64,000 nt of DNA from Hyphomonadaceae bacterium TMED5 (GCA_002173095.1 NHBK01000002.1:62001-126000), one strand, 5' to 3'. Shown: positions 17,272 to 26,871, counted from the first letter of the stretch. Program-made: numbers and translations. Notes: a model not told the origin generated them from the letters alone.

Positions 17272-18702
17272 ATGGTAGCTGAGCCGCTCTCTAACGCTCG
17301 CGCGCATGCATCTGAAACTGCGCCAAATGAGGCATCGACGCAGGTTGCAGTCGATCTCGCAAAAGCCTTCTCCGCCTTTGGCGTCGAGCTGGCTGAAATG
17401 CGCCAGGTCATTGAAACCTCTGCGCACACCAATAATGAACTCACCGCATCCTTCGCTGAAGTGAAGTCTTCGGCAGAGCGGTCTGGCGAGCAAAGCGCGC
17501 GCATTAAAGAGACGCTTGAACAGTCCAATCAGGCCATTCACACGTCGGAAGGCTGTGTGCAGCAATCGCGCACCGCGCTGGACGGTGCCAATGCTGACAT
17601 CGCTGATTTGTCCCGCGCGGTTGGCCAGATTGGTAGCCAGCTTCAGGAATTGCAGCGCGCGCTGGTGAATATTTCCAAGGTTTCAAACTCCATCGAAGCC
17701 ATTGCGAGCCAGACCAATCTTCTGGCACTGAACGCAACGATTGAAGCGGCACGTGCTGGTGATGCAGGACGCGGCTTTGCCGTTGTTGCGGCTGAGGTTA
17801 AAGCGCTCTCCGCTGAAACGACGGCCGCGACCAAGGAAATCCATGAGACCATGGCGCAGCTGACGCGCGAATCTGAACTGCTGATCGAGCAGGGCGAGGC
17901 CGCACTTGCCGGCGTTTCAAGTGTGGAAGAAAGTTCCCGCGTTCTGGATGGTTCTATCACTGAACTCAGCGTGGCGATGGAGCAGGTTCTGCACTCTAAT
18001 GTCACCGTCAATGAAGGCGTGGAAGGGCTTGCCTCCGGCTTTACGTCTCTGGCGGACACTATTCTCAGCATGGAAAATGATGTGGTGGATAACGCCAAAT
18101 CCATGACCGAGACCGTGAGCCGTATGGAGCGCGTCGTAGACCGCGCAGATGGGCTTGTCGCGAGCACGGCGCAAAAGGGTATCCAGACAGATGACGCGCA
18201 TTTCTATGGCATAGCGCAAAAGGTTGCCCGCTCTATTTCTCTGGCCTTTGAGGGCGCCATTTCTTCGGGTGAGATTTCCGAAGGCGATATGTTTGATACC
18301 AGCTATCAGCCAGTCACAGGCTCAGACCCTGAGCAGGTGCTGACGAAGTTCACGGCTCTGACAGATAAGGTTCTTCCGGGTGTGCAGGAACCGGTTTTGA
18401 AGCTTGATGATCGCATCACATTCTGCGCGGCCGTGGATCGCAATGGCTATCTGCCGACGCATAATCTGAAATTCTCCAAACCGCAGGGCGCTGATCCTGT
18501 CTGGAATGCTGCAAACTCACGCAATCGCCGTATCTTCAATGATCAGGTTGGTCTGCGCGCGGGTCAGAACACCAATAGCGTTCTCGTTCAGACCTATAGC
18601 CGCGATATGGGCGGCTCGACTGTGGTCATGAAAGATCTGTCGGTTCCGATCACGGTGAATGGCCGTCATTGGGGCGGTGTGCGACTGGCGTATAAGCTCT
18701 GA
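17272..18702 (+). CDS. soluble methyl-accepting chemotaxis protein with C-terminal sensor
   Basis: A 476-residue receptor with no signal peptide or membrane segment. The signalling domain comes first: the hairpin tip [20 protein letters not shown] and [19 protein letters not shown] lie at about residues 140-180. A roughly 150-residue domain follows. It contains [10 protein letters not shown] and [13 protein letters not shown], a pattern I associate with the ligand-sensing domain that is periplasmic in many chemoreceptors. Sensor-after-signalling order and a cytoplasmic location are less common. It would talk to CheA/CheW and read an internal cue. No other chemotaxis genes lie nearby. Confidence 0.9.
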   Translation: MVAEPLSNARAHASETAPNEASTQVAVDLAKAFSAFGVELAEMRQVIETSAHTNNELTASFAEVKSSAERSGEQSARIKETLEQSNQAIHTSEGCVQQSRTALDGANADIADLSRAVGQIGSQLQELQRALVNISKVSNSIEAIASQTNLLALNATIEAARAGDAGRGFAVVAAEVKALSAETTAATKEIHETMAQLTRESELLIEQGEAALAGVSSVEESSRVLDGSITELSVAMEQVLHSNVTVNEGVEGLASGFTSLADTILSMENDVVDNAKSMTETVSRMERVVDRADGLVASTAQKGIQTDDAHFYGIAQKVARSISLAFEGAISSGEISEGDMFDTSYQPVTGSDPEQVLTKFTALTDKVLPGVQEPVLKLDDRITFCAAVDRNGYLPTHNLKFSKPQGADPVWNAANSRNRRIFNDQVGLRAGQNTNSVLVQTYSRDMGGSTVVMKDLSVPITVNGRHWGGVRLAYKL

Positions 18703-18739
18703 GCTTGACGGATGAGAAAAACAGAATTATCGTTTTTCG

Positions 18740-19105
18740 ATGAATTCTGAATTTGATCTCCAGCCCGGTGACATTGTCTCTGTCCGTTTTGCAGGTGTGC
18801 TACGCCATTATGGCGTGGTGACCCATGGCGGGCGGTTAATTTCCAATAATCAGTCTCTGGGCGGGGTGGTTTCACAAAGCTATTCAGAGTTTGCCCGCGG
18901 CCGTGATGTGATGCGCCATCCGCGCAAAAGCTCAATGGATGGCTATAGGGCCGAAGCCCATGCCCATCGCCGCCTTGGTCATGATTACGATCTGACGGGC
19001 TCGAACTGTATTGATTTCGTCCGCAGTTCAACGCGGCGCTCGCCGAGCGTTACTCAATATGCGCATGCTACACTGAAAACGCTCGGGGATATGTTCCGCC
19101 GTTAA
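18740..19105 (+). CDS. LRAT-like (NlpC/P60-related) domain protein
   Basis: A 121-residue protein. The start FDLQPGDIVSVRFAGVLRHYG provides the conserved His, and TGSNCIDFVR provides the NC motif with the nucleophilic Cys, as in the lecithin:retinol acyltransferase-like group of papain-fold enzymes. Bacterial members are thought to be acyltransferases, lipases or amidases. No signal peptide is visible, so it is probably cytoplasmic. Its 3' end overlaps by four bases the end of the convergent thioredoxin lipoprotein gene. Confidence 0.75.
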   Translation: MNSEFDLQPGDIVSVRFAGVLRHYGVVTHGGRLISNNQSLGGVVSQSYSEFARGRDVMRHPRKSSMDGYRAEAHAHRRLGHDYDLTGSNCIDFVRSSTRRSPSVTQYAHATLKTLGDMFRR

Positions 19106-19617
19106 GCGTCCTGACAATAAGGCTCTGCAAAGCCGACCATAGCGTCTTCATTATAGCCCCGGCCTTCTTCCAGATCGCCTGTGCCTTGTGAGGCGACAAA
19201 CTCACCTTCTGAGTCCAGAACGAAGAAGTGCGGATAGCCCTGACGTTCCGGATATTGTGAGAGGAATTCCTCATTCGGGTTATCGTCTGAATAATTCACT
19301 TTCAGAATGACAAAGGCACACGCAAAGGCCTCTCGCGTTGGTGCGTTTGTTTCGATATATGCATCGATCAGATGGCACCAGGAACACCACTCACCACCAA
19401 CATCCAAAAGAATGTATTTCTCTTCGTCCTGCGCCATTTCAATGGCTGTCTGCAGGTCGGCATACGGATCTGCGCTTTCTTCAAAATCCACGTGGATCTG
19501 GCTGATATGCGCATCTGATATTTCCGCTACAGCACTCGCAACTTCAGTTTCTGAACCGCCGCATGCGGCGAGCAGGGCGAGGGGTAAGAGGGCGGAAAGG
19601 AGGGCAAATTTGCGCAT
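19102..19617 (-). CDS. thioredoxin-fold lipoprotein
   Basis: A 171-residue protein with a lipoprotein signal (LALLAACGGSE, lipobox LAAC). It has a thioredoxin-like domain whose active site reads GGEWCSWCHLID, a WCxxCH pattern as in the DUF255/thioredoxin_7 group. The later strand HFFVLDSEGEFV fits the fold. It would be anchored to the cell envelope and act as a periplasmic reductant or disulfide enzyme; the partner is unknown. It is a single gene, convergent with the LRAT-like gene. Confidence 0.83.
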   Translation of the reverse strand: MRKFALLSALLPLALLAACGGSETEVASAVAEISDAHISQIHVDFEESADPYADLQTAIEMAQDEEKYILLDVGGEWCSWCHLIDAYIETNAPTREAFACAFVILKVNYSDDNPNEEFLSQYPERQGYPHFFVLDSEGEFVASQGTGDLEEGRGYNEDAMVGFAEPYCQDA

Positions 19618-19812
19618 GGTTTATCCTGAGACTGGATTCGTTTGCCCCAATATGCCCGGTCTTTTCAGATTGGGAAGTCGGATGTGAGGCAGGGGGCGCA
19701 ATGTGATCGGATGCCCGAAACATGGTCAGTTTGTCGCTGCGACCAAAATCACAATGAACGAAGGGCGTGCTCGCGTGTTATTCTAGGGCTTAGACATTGA
19801 AAGGAGCATGCC

Positions 19813-20262
19813 ATGAAAACGATTGATACCGGACCTAAGGTAGACGATCTCGGCGTCTCTGAGGAAACGCTCGCTGCCATCATTCTGGAAGCCCGCGCCT
19901 TCGACGTGACGGTACCTGAGACCGATGAGGATGAAGCCTCTAACGACATAGACGATGATGAGATTTCAGCGCTGGAAGATCAGCCAGATAATCCGGCTGA
20001 ACAGGTGCTGCTGGAAGCTATAAAAAGCCTCTCTATCGAAGAGCAGGAGACGCTGGTGGCGCTCGCATGGGTTGGCCGCGGCGATTATGATGCAGCCGAA
20101 TGGGGCGATGCCCGCAAAATGGCGGCAGACCGCGATAATGGCGATGTCGCGCATTATCTGGCCGGCATGCCGACACTGGGCGACTATCTGGAAAACGGCG
20201 CCGAAGCGCTGGGTATCAGCCTCGCAGATACGTCCACTCAGACCATGTCGCATATGGGCTGA
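19813..20262 (+). CDS. DUF3775 domain-containing protein
   Basis: A 149-residue acidic protein. The family pattern is an N-terminal helix LGVSEETLAAIILEARAFD, an acidic linker (EDEASNDIDDDE), and a helical second half with QETLVALAWVGRGDYDAAEW and the end LGDYLENGAEALG. DUF3775 is common in Alphaproteobacteria and has no assigned function. AAAGGAG precedes the ATG. It lies upstream of the aldo/keto reductase gene, which has its own stress promoter. Confidence 0.85.
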   Translation: MKTIDTGPKVDDLGVSEETLAAIILEARAFDVTVPETDEDEASNDIDDDEISALEDQPDNPAEQVLLEAIKSLSIEEQETLVALAWVGRGDYDAAEWGDARKMAADRDNGDVAHYLAGMPTLGDYLENGAEALGISLADTSTQTMSHMG

Positions 20263-20293
20263 GGCGCGCTGCGATTACAATTTGGGAAGTTCT

Positions 20294-20319
20294 GGAACGT
20301 CACGCCGGGTCCGCTCGTT
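20294..20319 (+). promoter_or_regulatory. EcfG-type (general stress) promoter
   Basis: GGAAC at 20294-20298, 17 bases, then CGTT at 20316-20319, the -35/-10 pattern recognised by EcfG sigma factors. The -10 ends 36 bases before the ATG of the aldo/keto reductase gene. Confidence 0.7.
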
Positions 20320-20355
20320 GAATCCTCAACAGGATAATCAACGAAGGAGCGATGT

Positions 20356-21195
20356 ATGACCCTCACAACTCAGCATTTCGGCGTGAACATTCCAGTTCTT
20401 GGGTTTGGCACCTGGCAGCTGAAAGGTGACGACGCTCACCGCTGCGTGGAAGCCGCCCTGAATGCGGGCTACCGCCATATCGATACAGCGCAGGCCTATG
20501 AGAACGAGCAATTCGTTGGACGAGGCCTCAGGGATTCTGGTCTAAAACGGAATGACTATTTCCTGACGACTAAAGTCTGGACGAGTGCATTCCATGAGGA
20601 CGATCTTCAGGAGTCGGTTCGCCAAAGTCTGTCACGACTTGGTGTCGACGATGTCGATCTGCTCCTGCTGCACTGGCCGAATGATGAAGTGCCGTTGGAA
20701 GAGACCATTACCGCTTTAAACGATGCGCGTGACCTCGGCCTGACGCGACATATAGGCGTGTCTAATTTTCCGTCCGCACAATTTGACGAGGCCGTGAAGC
20801 TGTCGCGGGCGCCAATTCTTTGCAATCAGGTGGAATACCATCCAATGATTGACCAGTCGGTGCTTCTGGAAAACGCAAATGCGCATGGTTCTGCGCTGAC
20901 GGCGTATTGTCCGCTCGCGCAGGGTAAGGTTTTTCAGAACGAGACCATCAGGGATATTGCCGAAAGGCATGGTAAAAGTCCGGCTCAGATTGTGATGCGC
21001 TGGTTCATCCAACAGCCTAATGTGATCGCAATTCCGAGGTCTTCATCTGAAGCGCATATTCAGTCGAACAATGACATTCATGATTTTGCGCTGGAGCCAG
21101 ACGACATGGCCAGAATTACGGAGCTGAAATCGCTCAATCAGCGCATTGTCGATCCGGACTTCGCACCGGATTGGGATATGCCACTGGCCGCGTAG
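20356..21195 (+). CDS. aldo/keto reductase
   Basis: A 279-residue NADPH-dependent reductase of the small 2,5-diketo-gluconate reductase-like group. The catalytic tetrad is visible: Asp in YRHIDTAQAYENE, Tyr in the same segment, Lys in FLTTKVW and His in LLLLHWP. The cofactor-binding end AIPRSSSEAHIQSN is also present. Substrates are probably small aldehydes or ketones. The EcfG promoter just upstream puts it in the general stress regulon, which fits a detoxification role. A bidirectional terminator follows. Confidence 0.92.
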   Translation: MTLTTQHFGVNIPVLGFGTWQLKGDDAHRCVEAALNAGYRHIDTAQAYENEQFVGRGLRDSGLKRNDYFLTTKVWTSAFHEDDLQESVRQSLSRLGVDDVDLLLLHWPNDEVPLEETITALNDARDLGLTRHIGVSNFPSAQFDEAVKLSRAPILCNQVEYHPMIDQSVLLENANAHGSALTAYCPLAQGKVFQNETIRDIAERHGKSPAQIVMRWFIQQPNVIAIPRSSSEAHIQSNNDIHDFALEPDDMARITELKSLNQRIVDPDFAPDWDMPLAA

Positions 21196-21215
21196 GGGCA
21201 TTTTCCCTTCAAATG

Positions 21216-21242
21216 AAAAAGCCTCCCGTCTGGGAGGCTTTT
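21216..21242. terminator. bidirectional intrinsic terminator
   Basis: AAAAAGCCTCCC and GGGAGGCTTTT around a four-base loop, placed between the convergent aldo/keto reductase and YpfJ-type peptidase genes. T-runs are present in both directions. Confidence 0.88.
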
Positions 21243-21252
21243 CTGTATGCGG

Positions 21253-22107
21253 CTAAAGCGCGTTGAAGGTATCACACTGGGCCGGGTCACCGGTGTTATA
21301 TCCGCGCATCAGCCATTCCTGACGTTGCGCGGAGGTGCCGTGAGTAAAGGCTTCCGGCGTCACCTGACGGCCCGCATTGCGCTGAAGCGTATCATCGCCA
21401 ATGGCGTTGGCGGTGCGCAGGCCTTCCTGAAGGTCACCTGCTTCCAGCAGAACATTGCCGTTCGAGACGCGCGCAGCATTGGCGGCCCATACGCCAGCAT
21501 AACAGTCGGCCTGTAATTCCAGCATGACCAGGTATTGATTGGACTCAGCTTCAGACCGCGCATTCTGTTGGGCCTGACGCACACGCTGTGACGCGCCGGT
21601 CAGTGTCTGAACATGGTGGCCAAACTCATGGGCAATCACATAGGCGCGCGCAAAATCAGCGCCTGATGCGCCAAGGCGTGTTTCCATTTCTTCCCAGAAA
21701 GACAGGTCCAGATAGACCGTCTGGTCGGCCGGGCAGTAAAATGGGCCCATCGCGGCCTGACCATAGCCACAGCCGGTATTCGTACCTTGCGTATAGATGA
21801 CCGTATTGGGCGGGGTGTAATTGGAAAGGAACTCGTTCCAGACATCATTCGCATTGGTGCCCACGACGTCGACAAACATGCCAGCCTCATCTTCCGGGGT
21901 TCCGGTGGTGCCAGATTGTTGTTCGGCGGAACCTGCGCCGCCAAACTGGCTGGCAATCTGCATGGTCTGTTCTGGGCTGATGCCGAAGACGAAATATCCG
22001 ACCAGCGCAATGACGATAACGCCAATGCCGCCGCCTGCTGCTGTACCGCCGCTCACTCCGCGTCGGTCTTCAACCCGGCCGCTTGTTCGTCCCTGTCTCC
22101 ACTTCAT
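21253..22107 (-). CDS. YpfJ-type neutral zinc metallopeptidase
   Basis: A 284-residue protein of the putative zinc-protease family typified by E. coli YpfJ. The chosen ATG gives MKWRQGRTSGRVEDRRG, which matches the family's usual start; a longer reading adds seven residues. One membrane segment at about residues 25-45 (IGVIVIALVGYFVFGI) anchors it. The catalytic motif HEFGHHVQ supplies two His zinc ligands and Glu, and ELQADCYAG supplies the third ligand. The bulk would face the periplasm. Its substrate is unknown. Confidence 0.92.
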   Translation of the reverse strand: MKWRQGRTSGRVEDRRGVSGGTAAGGGIGVIVIALVGYFVFGISPEQTMQIASQFGGAGSAEQQSGTTGTPEDEAGMFVDVVGTNANDVWNEFLSNYTPPNTVIYTQGTNTGCGYGQAAMGPFYCPADQTVYLDLSFWEEMETRLGASGADFARAYVIAHEFGHHVQTLTGASQRVRQAQQNARSEAESNQYLVMLELQADCYAGVWAANAARVSNGNVLLEAGDLQEGLRTANAIGDDTLQRNAGRQVTPEAFTHGTSAQRQEWLMRGYNTGDPAQCDTFNAL

Positions 22108-22298
22108 CTGCTCACCCACTCCTGCCATGCAAACGCGCCGTATAATTAACCGAGCTTAGGTGCCCGGTCATCAAAAAACAGACGAATTGTCACTCAGCCG
22201 GTTTCATTAACTTCGAGACAGGTTTCTAATTGTCGCTTGGCAGGCGAATTCATCCGTGGTGAATTTGTTTATTGTTTTACGGAAAATGGGGTTTCCAG

Positions 22299-24224
22299 GT
22301 GGCTGACTTTCACAAATTTCTGAAAATGGGCGTGTGCTCATTTGCTATGTTCGCGGCAGCAGGTGTTTCGGGGACGGCTTTTGCCGAACCCCTGCCGCAA
22401 GAAGAAACACTATCCTCTGAAGAGGCGGAATCTTCGGAAACTTATGTCTGGGATCTGACTGATCTTTATGAGACGCCAGAGGCGTGGACGGCTGAATTCG
22501 AAGCTATGCAGGCGCAGGTCGCGACCCTTTCAGAATTTCAGGGCACACTGGGTGAAAGCTCCGAAAGTCTGGCGCTGGCCCTGCGGACGATCTCCGATAC
22601 GGCGAAAGAAGTCGTTCGCCTTTATGTCTATTCTTCGCTGAGCCGCGATGAAGACCAGCGTGTACCGGAAAATCTGGAACGCTTTGGCCGCGCATTGTCG
22701 CTCTATCAGGCTTTCTCTGAAGCGGTGAGCTGGATGGACCCGGAACTCCTCGCCATTGGTGAAGACCGGATTCGCGAATTCATGGCTGAAGAGCCTGCGC
22801 TGGAACCGTTCACCTTCTCGCTTGAAGATACGCTTCGTCAGGCGCCGCATACTCTGGACGAAGATGGCGAAGCCCTTCTCGCACTGGCTGGTCTGGCGCT
22901 GTCTCAGTCAAACGAAATCTACAGCCTCTATGCGAATGCTTCCATTCCATGGCCGATGATCACCCTATCAGATGGCACTGAAGTGCGCCTTAACCAGGCG
23001 GCCTATTCTCGCTATCGCGCCGCGCCAAACCGCGAAGACCGTGCAGCCGTGTTCGACATCTTCTGGGGTGCATGGAACGACTATGAAGCGGGCATGGGTG
23101 CAACGCTGAACTCGCAAGTGCTTTCAGCTGTCTTCCGTGCCCGCGCGCGCGGCTTTGACAGCGTGCTTGAACGCAACATGTTCGATGACGCCCTGCCGCA
23201 GGAAATCTACACTCAGCTGGTCGATCAGGTGAATGCGGCACTGCCAATCTTCCATCGCTATCTGGAACTGCGCGGGCGTATGCTGGGTGTTGAAGACCTT
23301 CGCTATTACGACATTTACCCGCCAATCATTGAAGCCAATACCGGCGTGTTCGATCTGGCGCGCTCAGAGGAAATCACTTTCGATTCCCTGCGTCCGTTTG
23401 GTGAGGAATATCTTGGCCTTCTGCGCGAAGGTCTGGATGGCGACTGGATGCACTCACACCCGCAGGACGGCAAAGAAACCGGGGCTTATATGTCCGGGTC
23501 TGCCTATGATGTGCACCCATATGTTCTTTTGAACCATACGGATGACTTCAACTCGCTATCCACATTCACCCACGAATGGGGCCATGCGGTTCACACCATG
23601 CTGGCCCGTGAAGCCCAGCCGTTTGAAACGGCAGGTTATTCAACCTTCATCGCGGAGATGGCTTCTACCATCAACGAAATCCTGCTTCAGGAATACATGG
23701 TCGAACACGCTGAAACCCGTGAAGAGAAGCTCTTCTATCTGGGGCAGGCGCTGGAATCCCTGCGCGGGACTTTCTTCCGTCAGACCATGTTTGGTGAGTT
23801 TGAGCTGGCCATCCACGAAGCCGCTGAAGCCGGTGAGCCGCTGACCGGTTCACGCTTCTCAGAAATCTATCTCGACCTTCTGCGCCGCTATCACGGTGAA
23901 GCTGAAGGCGTGATGTCGATTGATGAGCCATACGGCATTGAATGGGCCTACATCCCGCACTTCTATTATGAATTCTATGTCTACCAATATGCGACATCCA
24001 TTTCCGGCGCTGTCTGGTTTGCTGAGCAATTCCTCGCAGGTGATGACGAGGTGCGTGAGAACTTCCTCAACGTCTTGCGTGCAGGCGGGTCTGATCACCC
24101 ACACCAGATCCTGCTCAATGAAGCGGGCCTCGATATGACCCAGCCAGATGCTTATGAGGCTGTTGTGCGCCGAATGACGGACATTATGGACCGTATGGAC
24201 GCTCTGCTCGCCGAAGAAGACTAG
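22299..24224 (+). CDS. pepF: oligoendopeptidase F (M3 family), exported form
   Basis: A metallopeptidase of about 640 residues with the HEWGH zinc motif in THEWGHAVHTM. The second-Glu region TFIAEMASTINE supplies the remaining ligand. The N-terminus has a signal-peptide-like segment (FAMFAAAGVSGTAFA), so the enzyme is probably periplasmic, unlike the cytoplasmic PepF of Lactococcus. No ATG suits the full signal; I chose GTG at 22299, preceded by GGGG. TTG at 22272 and ATG at 22326 are alternatives. It would degrade short peptides. Confidence 0.9.
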   Translation: MADFHKFLKMGVCSFAMFAAAGVSGTAFAEPLPQEETLSSEEAESSETYVWDLTDLYETPEAWTAEFEAMQAQVATLSEFQGTLGESSESLALALRTISDTAKEVVRLYVYSSLSRDEDQRVPENLERFGRALSLYQAFSEAVSWMDPELLAIGEDRIREFMAEEPALEPFTFSLEDTLRQAPHTLDEDGEALLALAGLALSQSNEIYSLYANASIPWPMITLSDGTEVRLNQAAYSRYRAAPNREDRAAVFDIFWGAWNDYEAGMGATLNSQVLSAVFRARARGFDSVLERNMFDDALPQEIYTQLVDQVNAALPIFHRYLELRGRMLGVEDLRYYDIYPPIIEANTGVFDLARSEEITFDSLRPFGEEYLGLLREGLDGDWMHSHPQDGKETGAYMSGSAYDVHPYVLLNHTDDFNSLSTFTHEWGHAVHTMLAREAQPFETAGYSTFIAEMASTINEILLQEYMVEHAETREEKLFYLGQALESLRGTFFRQTMFGEFELAIHEAAEAGEPLTGSRFSEIYLDLLRRYHGEAEGVMSIDEPYGIEWAYIPHFYYEFYVYQYATSISGAVWFAEQFLAGDDEVRENFLNVLRAGGSDHPHQILLNEAGLDMTQPDAYEAVVRRMTDIMDRMDALLAEED

Positions 24225-24265
24225 GCGCATTCCAATCCCGCCCATCCCGGTGATATAGGAGAGGC

Positions 24266-24682
24266 ATGATGAATGTCGTGACCATCTCCACCACCGGGCC
24301 GGGCCTTTATGAGTTTACAGATGATGTGGCGGGCCTGTTGCACGGTAAGGGCGACGGGCTCCTCACACTGTTCTGCCAGCACACATCTGCCTCGCTCACC
24401 ATTCAGGAAAATGCCGACCCGGATGTCATTCGTGACCTTCAGGCCTTTTTTGAGCGGTTGGTACCCCACGCAAATGATCCGAGCATGAGCTTTCTGCGCC
24501 ATCGCACAGAAGGCCCAGATGATATGCCCGCGCATATCAAATCAGCGCTCACTCAGGTGAACCTCTCCATCCCGGTACAAAATGGCAGGCTATTGCTTGG
24601 CACCTGGCAGGGGATTTATCTGTTCGAACATCGCGATGCACCGCACAGGCGCCGCGTCGTTGTGCATTTTGCCGGGGACTGA
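24266..24682 (+). CDS. YjbQ family protein (UPF0047)
   Basis: A 138-residue single-domain protein. The hallmark segments are CQHTSASLTIQENADPDV, the middle HRTEGPDDMPAH and the end LLLGTWQGIYLFEHRDAPHRR. E. coli YjbQ has weak thiamine-phosphate synthase activity, but the physiological role is unclear. GGAGAGGC precedes the ATG. It lies 41 bases after pepF on the same strand. Confidence 0.93.
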   Translation: MMNVVTISTTGPGLYEFTDDVAGLLHGKGDGLLTLFCQHTSASLTIQENADPDVIRDLQAFFERLVPHANDPSMSFLRHRTEGPDDMPAHIKSALTQVNLSIPVQNGRLLLGTWQGIYLFEHRDAPHRRRVVVHFAGD

Positions 24683-24693
24683 GACGGGCAGGT

Positions 24694-25443
24694 TTAAACG
24701 CCCAGGCGTTCAATCACATCCGTCATTAAAGGCCCGATATCGGAATTGATCACCATATCGGCGATCTGATCCTGTTCGGTCGGTTCGCGATTGATGATCA
24801 CGTATTTTGCGCCCGTTTGTTTAGCGAGTACCGGAATAGCTGCGGCCGGATAGACGACCAGCGAAGAGCCAAGCGAAATGCAAAGGTCTGCATTTTGCGC
24901 TTCAACTTCTGCCCATTTCATTTCCTTTTCCGGCATGGCCTGACCGAAGGAAATGGTCGCTGATTTCAGAAGACCTTCACAGAACAGGCAGGTCAGGTCT
25001 TCATCCGCCTCATAGCGTGGTTTCAGGTCTTCATATTCATAGCGCTTGCCGCATTTCAGGCATTTGGCGTAGCTGGCATTGCCGTGAATTTCGATGACTT
25101 TATCGTCTGGCACACCTGCATCCTGATGCAGATTGTCTACATTCTGTGTCACCACGCAGCTTACCTTGCCGCACTCCACCAGTTTCGTAATAGCGAAATG
25201 TCCGGCATTCGGTGAAGCGCCTGTCCAGCCCGCCGTCTTGTTATAAACGCGGCGCCACGCTTCGCGGCGTTGTTCACGATCGGCGACGAAGTCCTGATAA
25301 TAGATCGGGCTCATCTTGCTCCATACGCCGCCCGGGCTGCGGAAATCCGGAATGCCGCTTTCTGTGGAAATGCCCGCACCGGTGAAAATCAGAACGCGTT
25401 TTGCAGTGTCGATCAGGTCGGCAAGCTGTGCAGCGTGGGTCAT
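24694..25443 (-). CDS. cobB: NAD-dependent protein deacylase (Sir2)
   Basis: A 249-residue sirtuin. Present are the NAD-binding GAGISTESGIPDFR, the catalytic His region TQNVDNLHQDAG, a zinc finger CLKCGKRYE...CLFCEG (two CxxC pairs), and GSSLVVYPAA near the end. The finger is intact. The start ATG at 25443 is favoured by AAGGAG; the longer frame adds 16 residues without a ribosome site. It would remove acetyl or other acyl groups from lysines, for example on acetyl-CoA synthetase. Confidence 0.93.
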   Translation of the reverse strand: MTHAAQLADLIDTAKRVLIFTGAGISTESGIPDFRSPGGVWSKMSPIYYQDFVADREQRREAWRRVYNKTAGWTGASPNAGHFAITKLVECGKVSCVVTQNVDNLHQDAGVPDDKVIEIHGNASYAKCLKCGKRYEYEDLKPRYEADEDLTCLFCEGLLKSATISFGQAMPEKEMKWAEVEAQNADLCISLGSSLVVYPAAAIPVLAKQTGAKYVIINREPTEQDQIADMVINSDIGPLMTDVIERLGV

Positions 25444-25538
25444 GGCAGTCTCCTTGAACAGGTGAGCGGGCGCGTGTCCCTTTTTAGCCAATATATGGGT
25501 CTAAGCTCGATTGGCGAGGCTGAGTGGAAGGAATTGTG

Positions 25539-25943
25539 ATGATGAAATACATGGCGAGCGGGCTGGTTCCTGCGCTTTTCGGGCTGATGAGCCTGCCGGT
25601 AATGGCAGAAGAGGCCAGTTGGAGCTGTCGGAATTCAGATTTTGAGATCAGTTGCGCCGATGGGGCGTGTGCCAGCAGTGAGGCGTTTACGCCTATGTCT
25701 GTCCATGTCTCGCCGAGTGAGTTTTCGCTGTGTGCCTACACCGTCTGCAATGAGGGCCCGACCACGCAATATGCCGTTCTGGGTGATCTGATGATCTTCG
25801 GCTCTGACAGGTTGGTCTCAAACTATGTTGGCGCTGAAGAGGGGCAGTTTGAAACGGCTGTCGTCACGCTGGATACTGTGTCCGGCGCAGCCACAATCCA
25901 TTGGGCAGGGCCGTTTCAGACACCTGGCGTGTGCGAGCTTTAG
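25539..25943 (+). CDS. hypothetical exported protein
   Basis: A 134-residue protein with a clear signal peptide (hydrophobic run ending LPVMAEE). The mature part is small, Cys-rich (about six Cys: WSCRNSDFEISCADGACASS, LCAYTVC, GVCEL) and likely disulfide-bonded in the periplasm. I do not recognise the family. The start ATG-ATG follows GGAAGGA closely; GTG at 25536 is also possible. It is a single gene, convergent with the small membrane protein at 25955. Confidence 0.7.
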   Translation: MMKYMASGLVPALFGLMSLPVMAEEASWSCRNSDFEISCADGACASSEAFTPMSVHVSPSEFSLCAYTVCNEGPTTQYAVLGDLMIFGSDRLVSNYVGAEEGQFETAVVTLDTVSGAATIHWAGPFQTPGVCEL

Positions 25944-25954
25944 GACGCCAGCGA

Positions 25955-26113
25955 TTAGTCGTTTGAGCTTTTGCGCTTCGGCGCATGTTCGATCACATTC
26001 GGATCATCAAGCTGGGCGAGCTTGCGCTGCTTTTCCTTCCAGGCTTTGCGTTTACGGGCATTCACCCAGAACCAGCCTATGATGAGCAGTGGAAGAAAGA
26101 TCGCGACGATCAT
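25955..26113 (-). CDS. small membrane protein, 52 residues
   Basis: A short frame starting MIVAIFLPLLIIGWFWVNAR: one N-terminal membrane helix followed by a Lys/Arg-rich tail (KRKAWKEKQRKLAQL) and an acidic-to-basic end APKRKSSND. The topology suggests a bitopic inner-membrane protein with a basic cytoplasmic domain. No family is recognised. It ends 12 bases after the convergent stop at 25943 and lies 12 bases downstream of the fRMsr gene on the same strand, probably co-transcribed. Confidence 0.65.
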   Translation of the reverse strand: MIVAIFLPLLIIGWFWVNARKRKAWKEKQRKLAQLDDPNVIEHAPKRKSSND

Positions 26114-26125
26114 GTGTGAGTGAGC

Positions 26126-26602
26126 CTAGTTTGCCAGAAGGCCGTTGCAGATAGCTTCAAGACCCGCTTTGTCGATATCGTCAAAGGCGTCGGCTTCAGT
26201 GGAATCGATATCTAGCACCGCTGCCAGCGTACCATCCGGCCAGCGCACAGGCACGACAATTTCTGAATTCGTGCGGCTATCGCAGGCGATATGACCCGGG
26301 AAAGCGTGCACGTCCGGCACCAGCTGGGTTTCACCTGTTTCCGCGCATGCGCCACACACGCCGCGACCGAACGGAATACGAAGACAGCCCAGCGTGCCTG
26401 TGTAAGGACCGACCACCAGTTCTTTCGGCTTTTCCGGGTCCACGACATAAAAGCCCGTCCAGAAAAAGCGCGGTCGGAAGGCTTCGGCGAGCAGGCATGA
26501 TGTGGTGGCCAGACGCGCGGGCAGATAGGTTTCGCCTTCTACCACGGCGAAGATTTCTGCCTTGAGCTGTTCATAGCGCTGGGCGCGTTCTGTGTCGGTC
26601 AT
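26126..26602 (-). CDS. msrC: free methionine-(R)-sulfoxide reductase (GAF domain)
   Basis: A 158-residue single GAF-domain enzyme. The three Cys expected in fRMsr are visible: one in TLGCLRIPFGRG, one in GVCGACAE and the catalytic one in GHIACDSRTNSEIVVPV. The enzyme reduces free methionine-R-sulfoxide with thioredoxin, repairing oxidised methionine. The ATG at 26602 begins MTDTERAQRY; the frame stays open 56 codons upstream, but that portion does not resemble the family. The small membrane protein gene follows on the same strand. Confidence 0.9.
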   Translation of the reverse strand: MTDTERAQRYEQLKAEIFAVVEGETYLPARLATTSCLLAEAFRPRFFWTGFYVVDPEKPKELVVGPYTGTLGCLRIPFGRGVCGACAETGETQLVPDVHAFPGHIACDSRTNSEIVVPVRWPDGTLAAVLDIDSTEADAFDDIDKAGLEAICNGLLAN

Positions 26603-26871
26603 ATCTGGTGCCTTTAGTCTTTCCGTGCATGTGCACCTGACTGCGCAAATGTTCAAGACCGGAACGCGCACAGCTATGTGAGCGGGACAGAGGCTTAACC
26701 AAGCGGCTTTTCCGATTATCGCATCTAAACAAAGTATTGAGGGCAGGGGGGGCAATTCGCGCGGGCCCATAGGAGCCTGAATTAACCTTTATCAGTTAAG
26801 GTATTAACGATAGCAGGCCGGGAGCAGACCCCGGTTCAAGGTCAGAACTTGAAACTAGGGAGCTCGTAATC

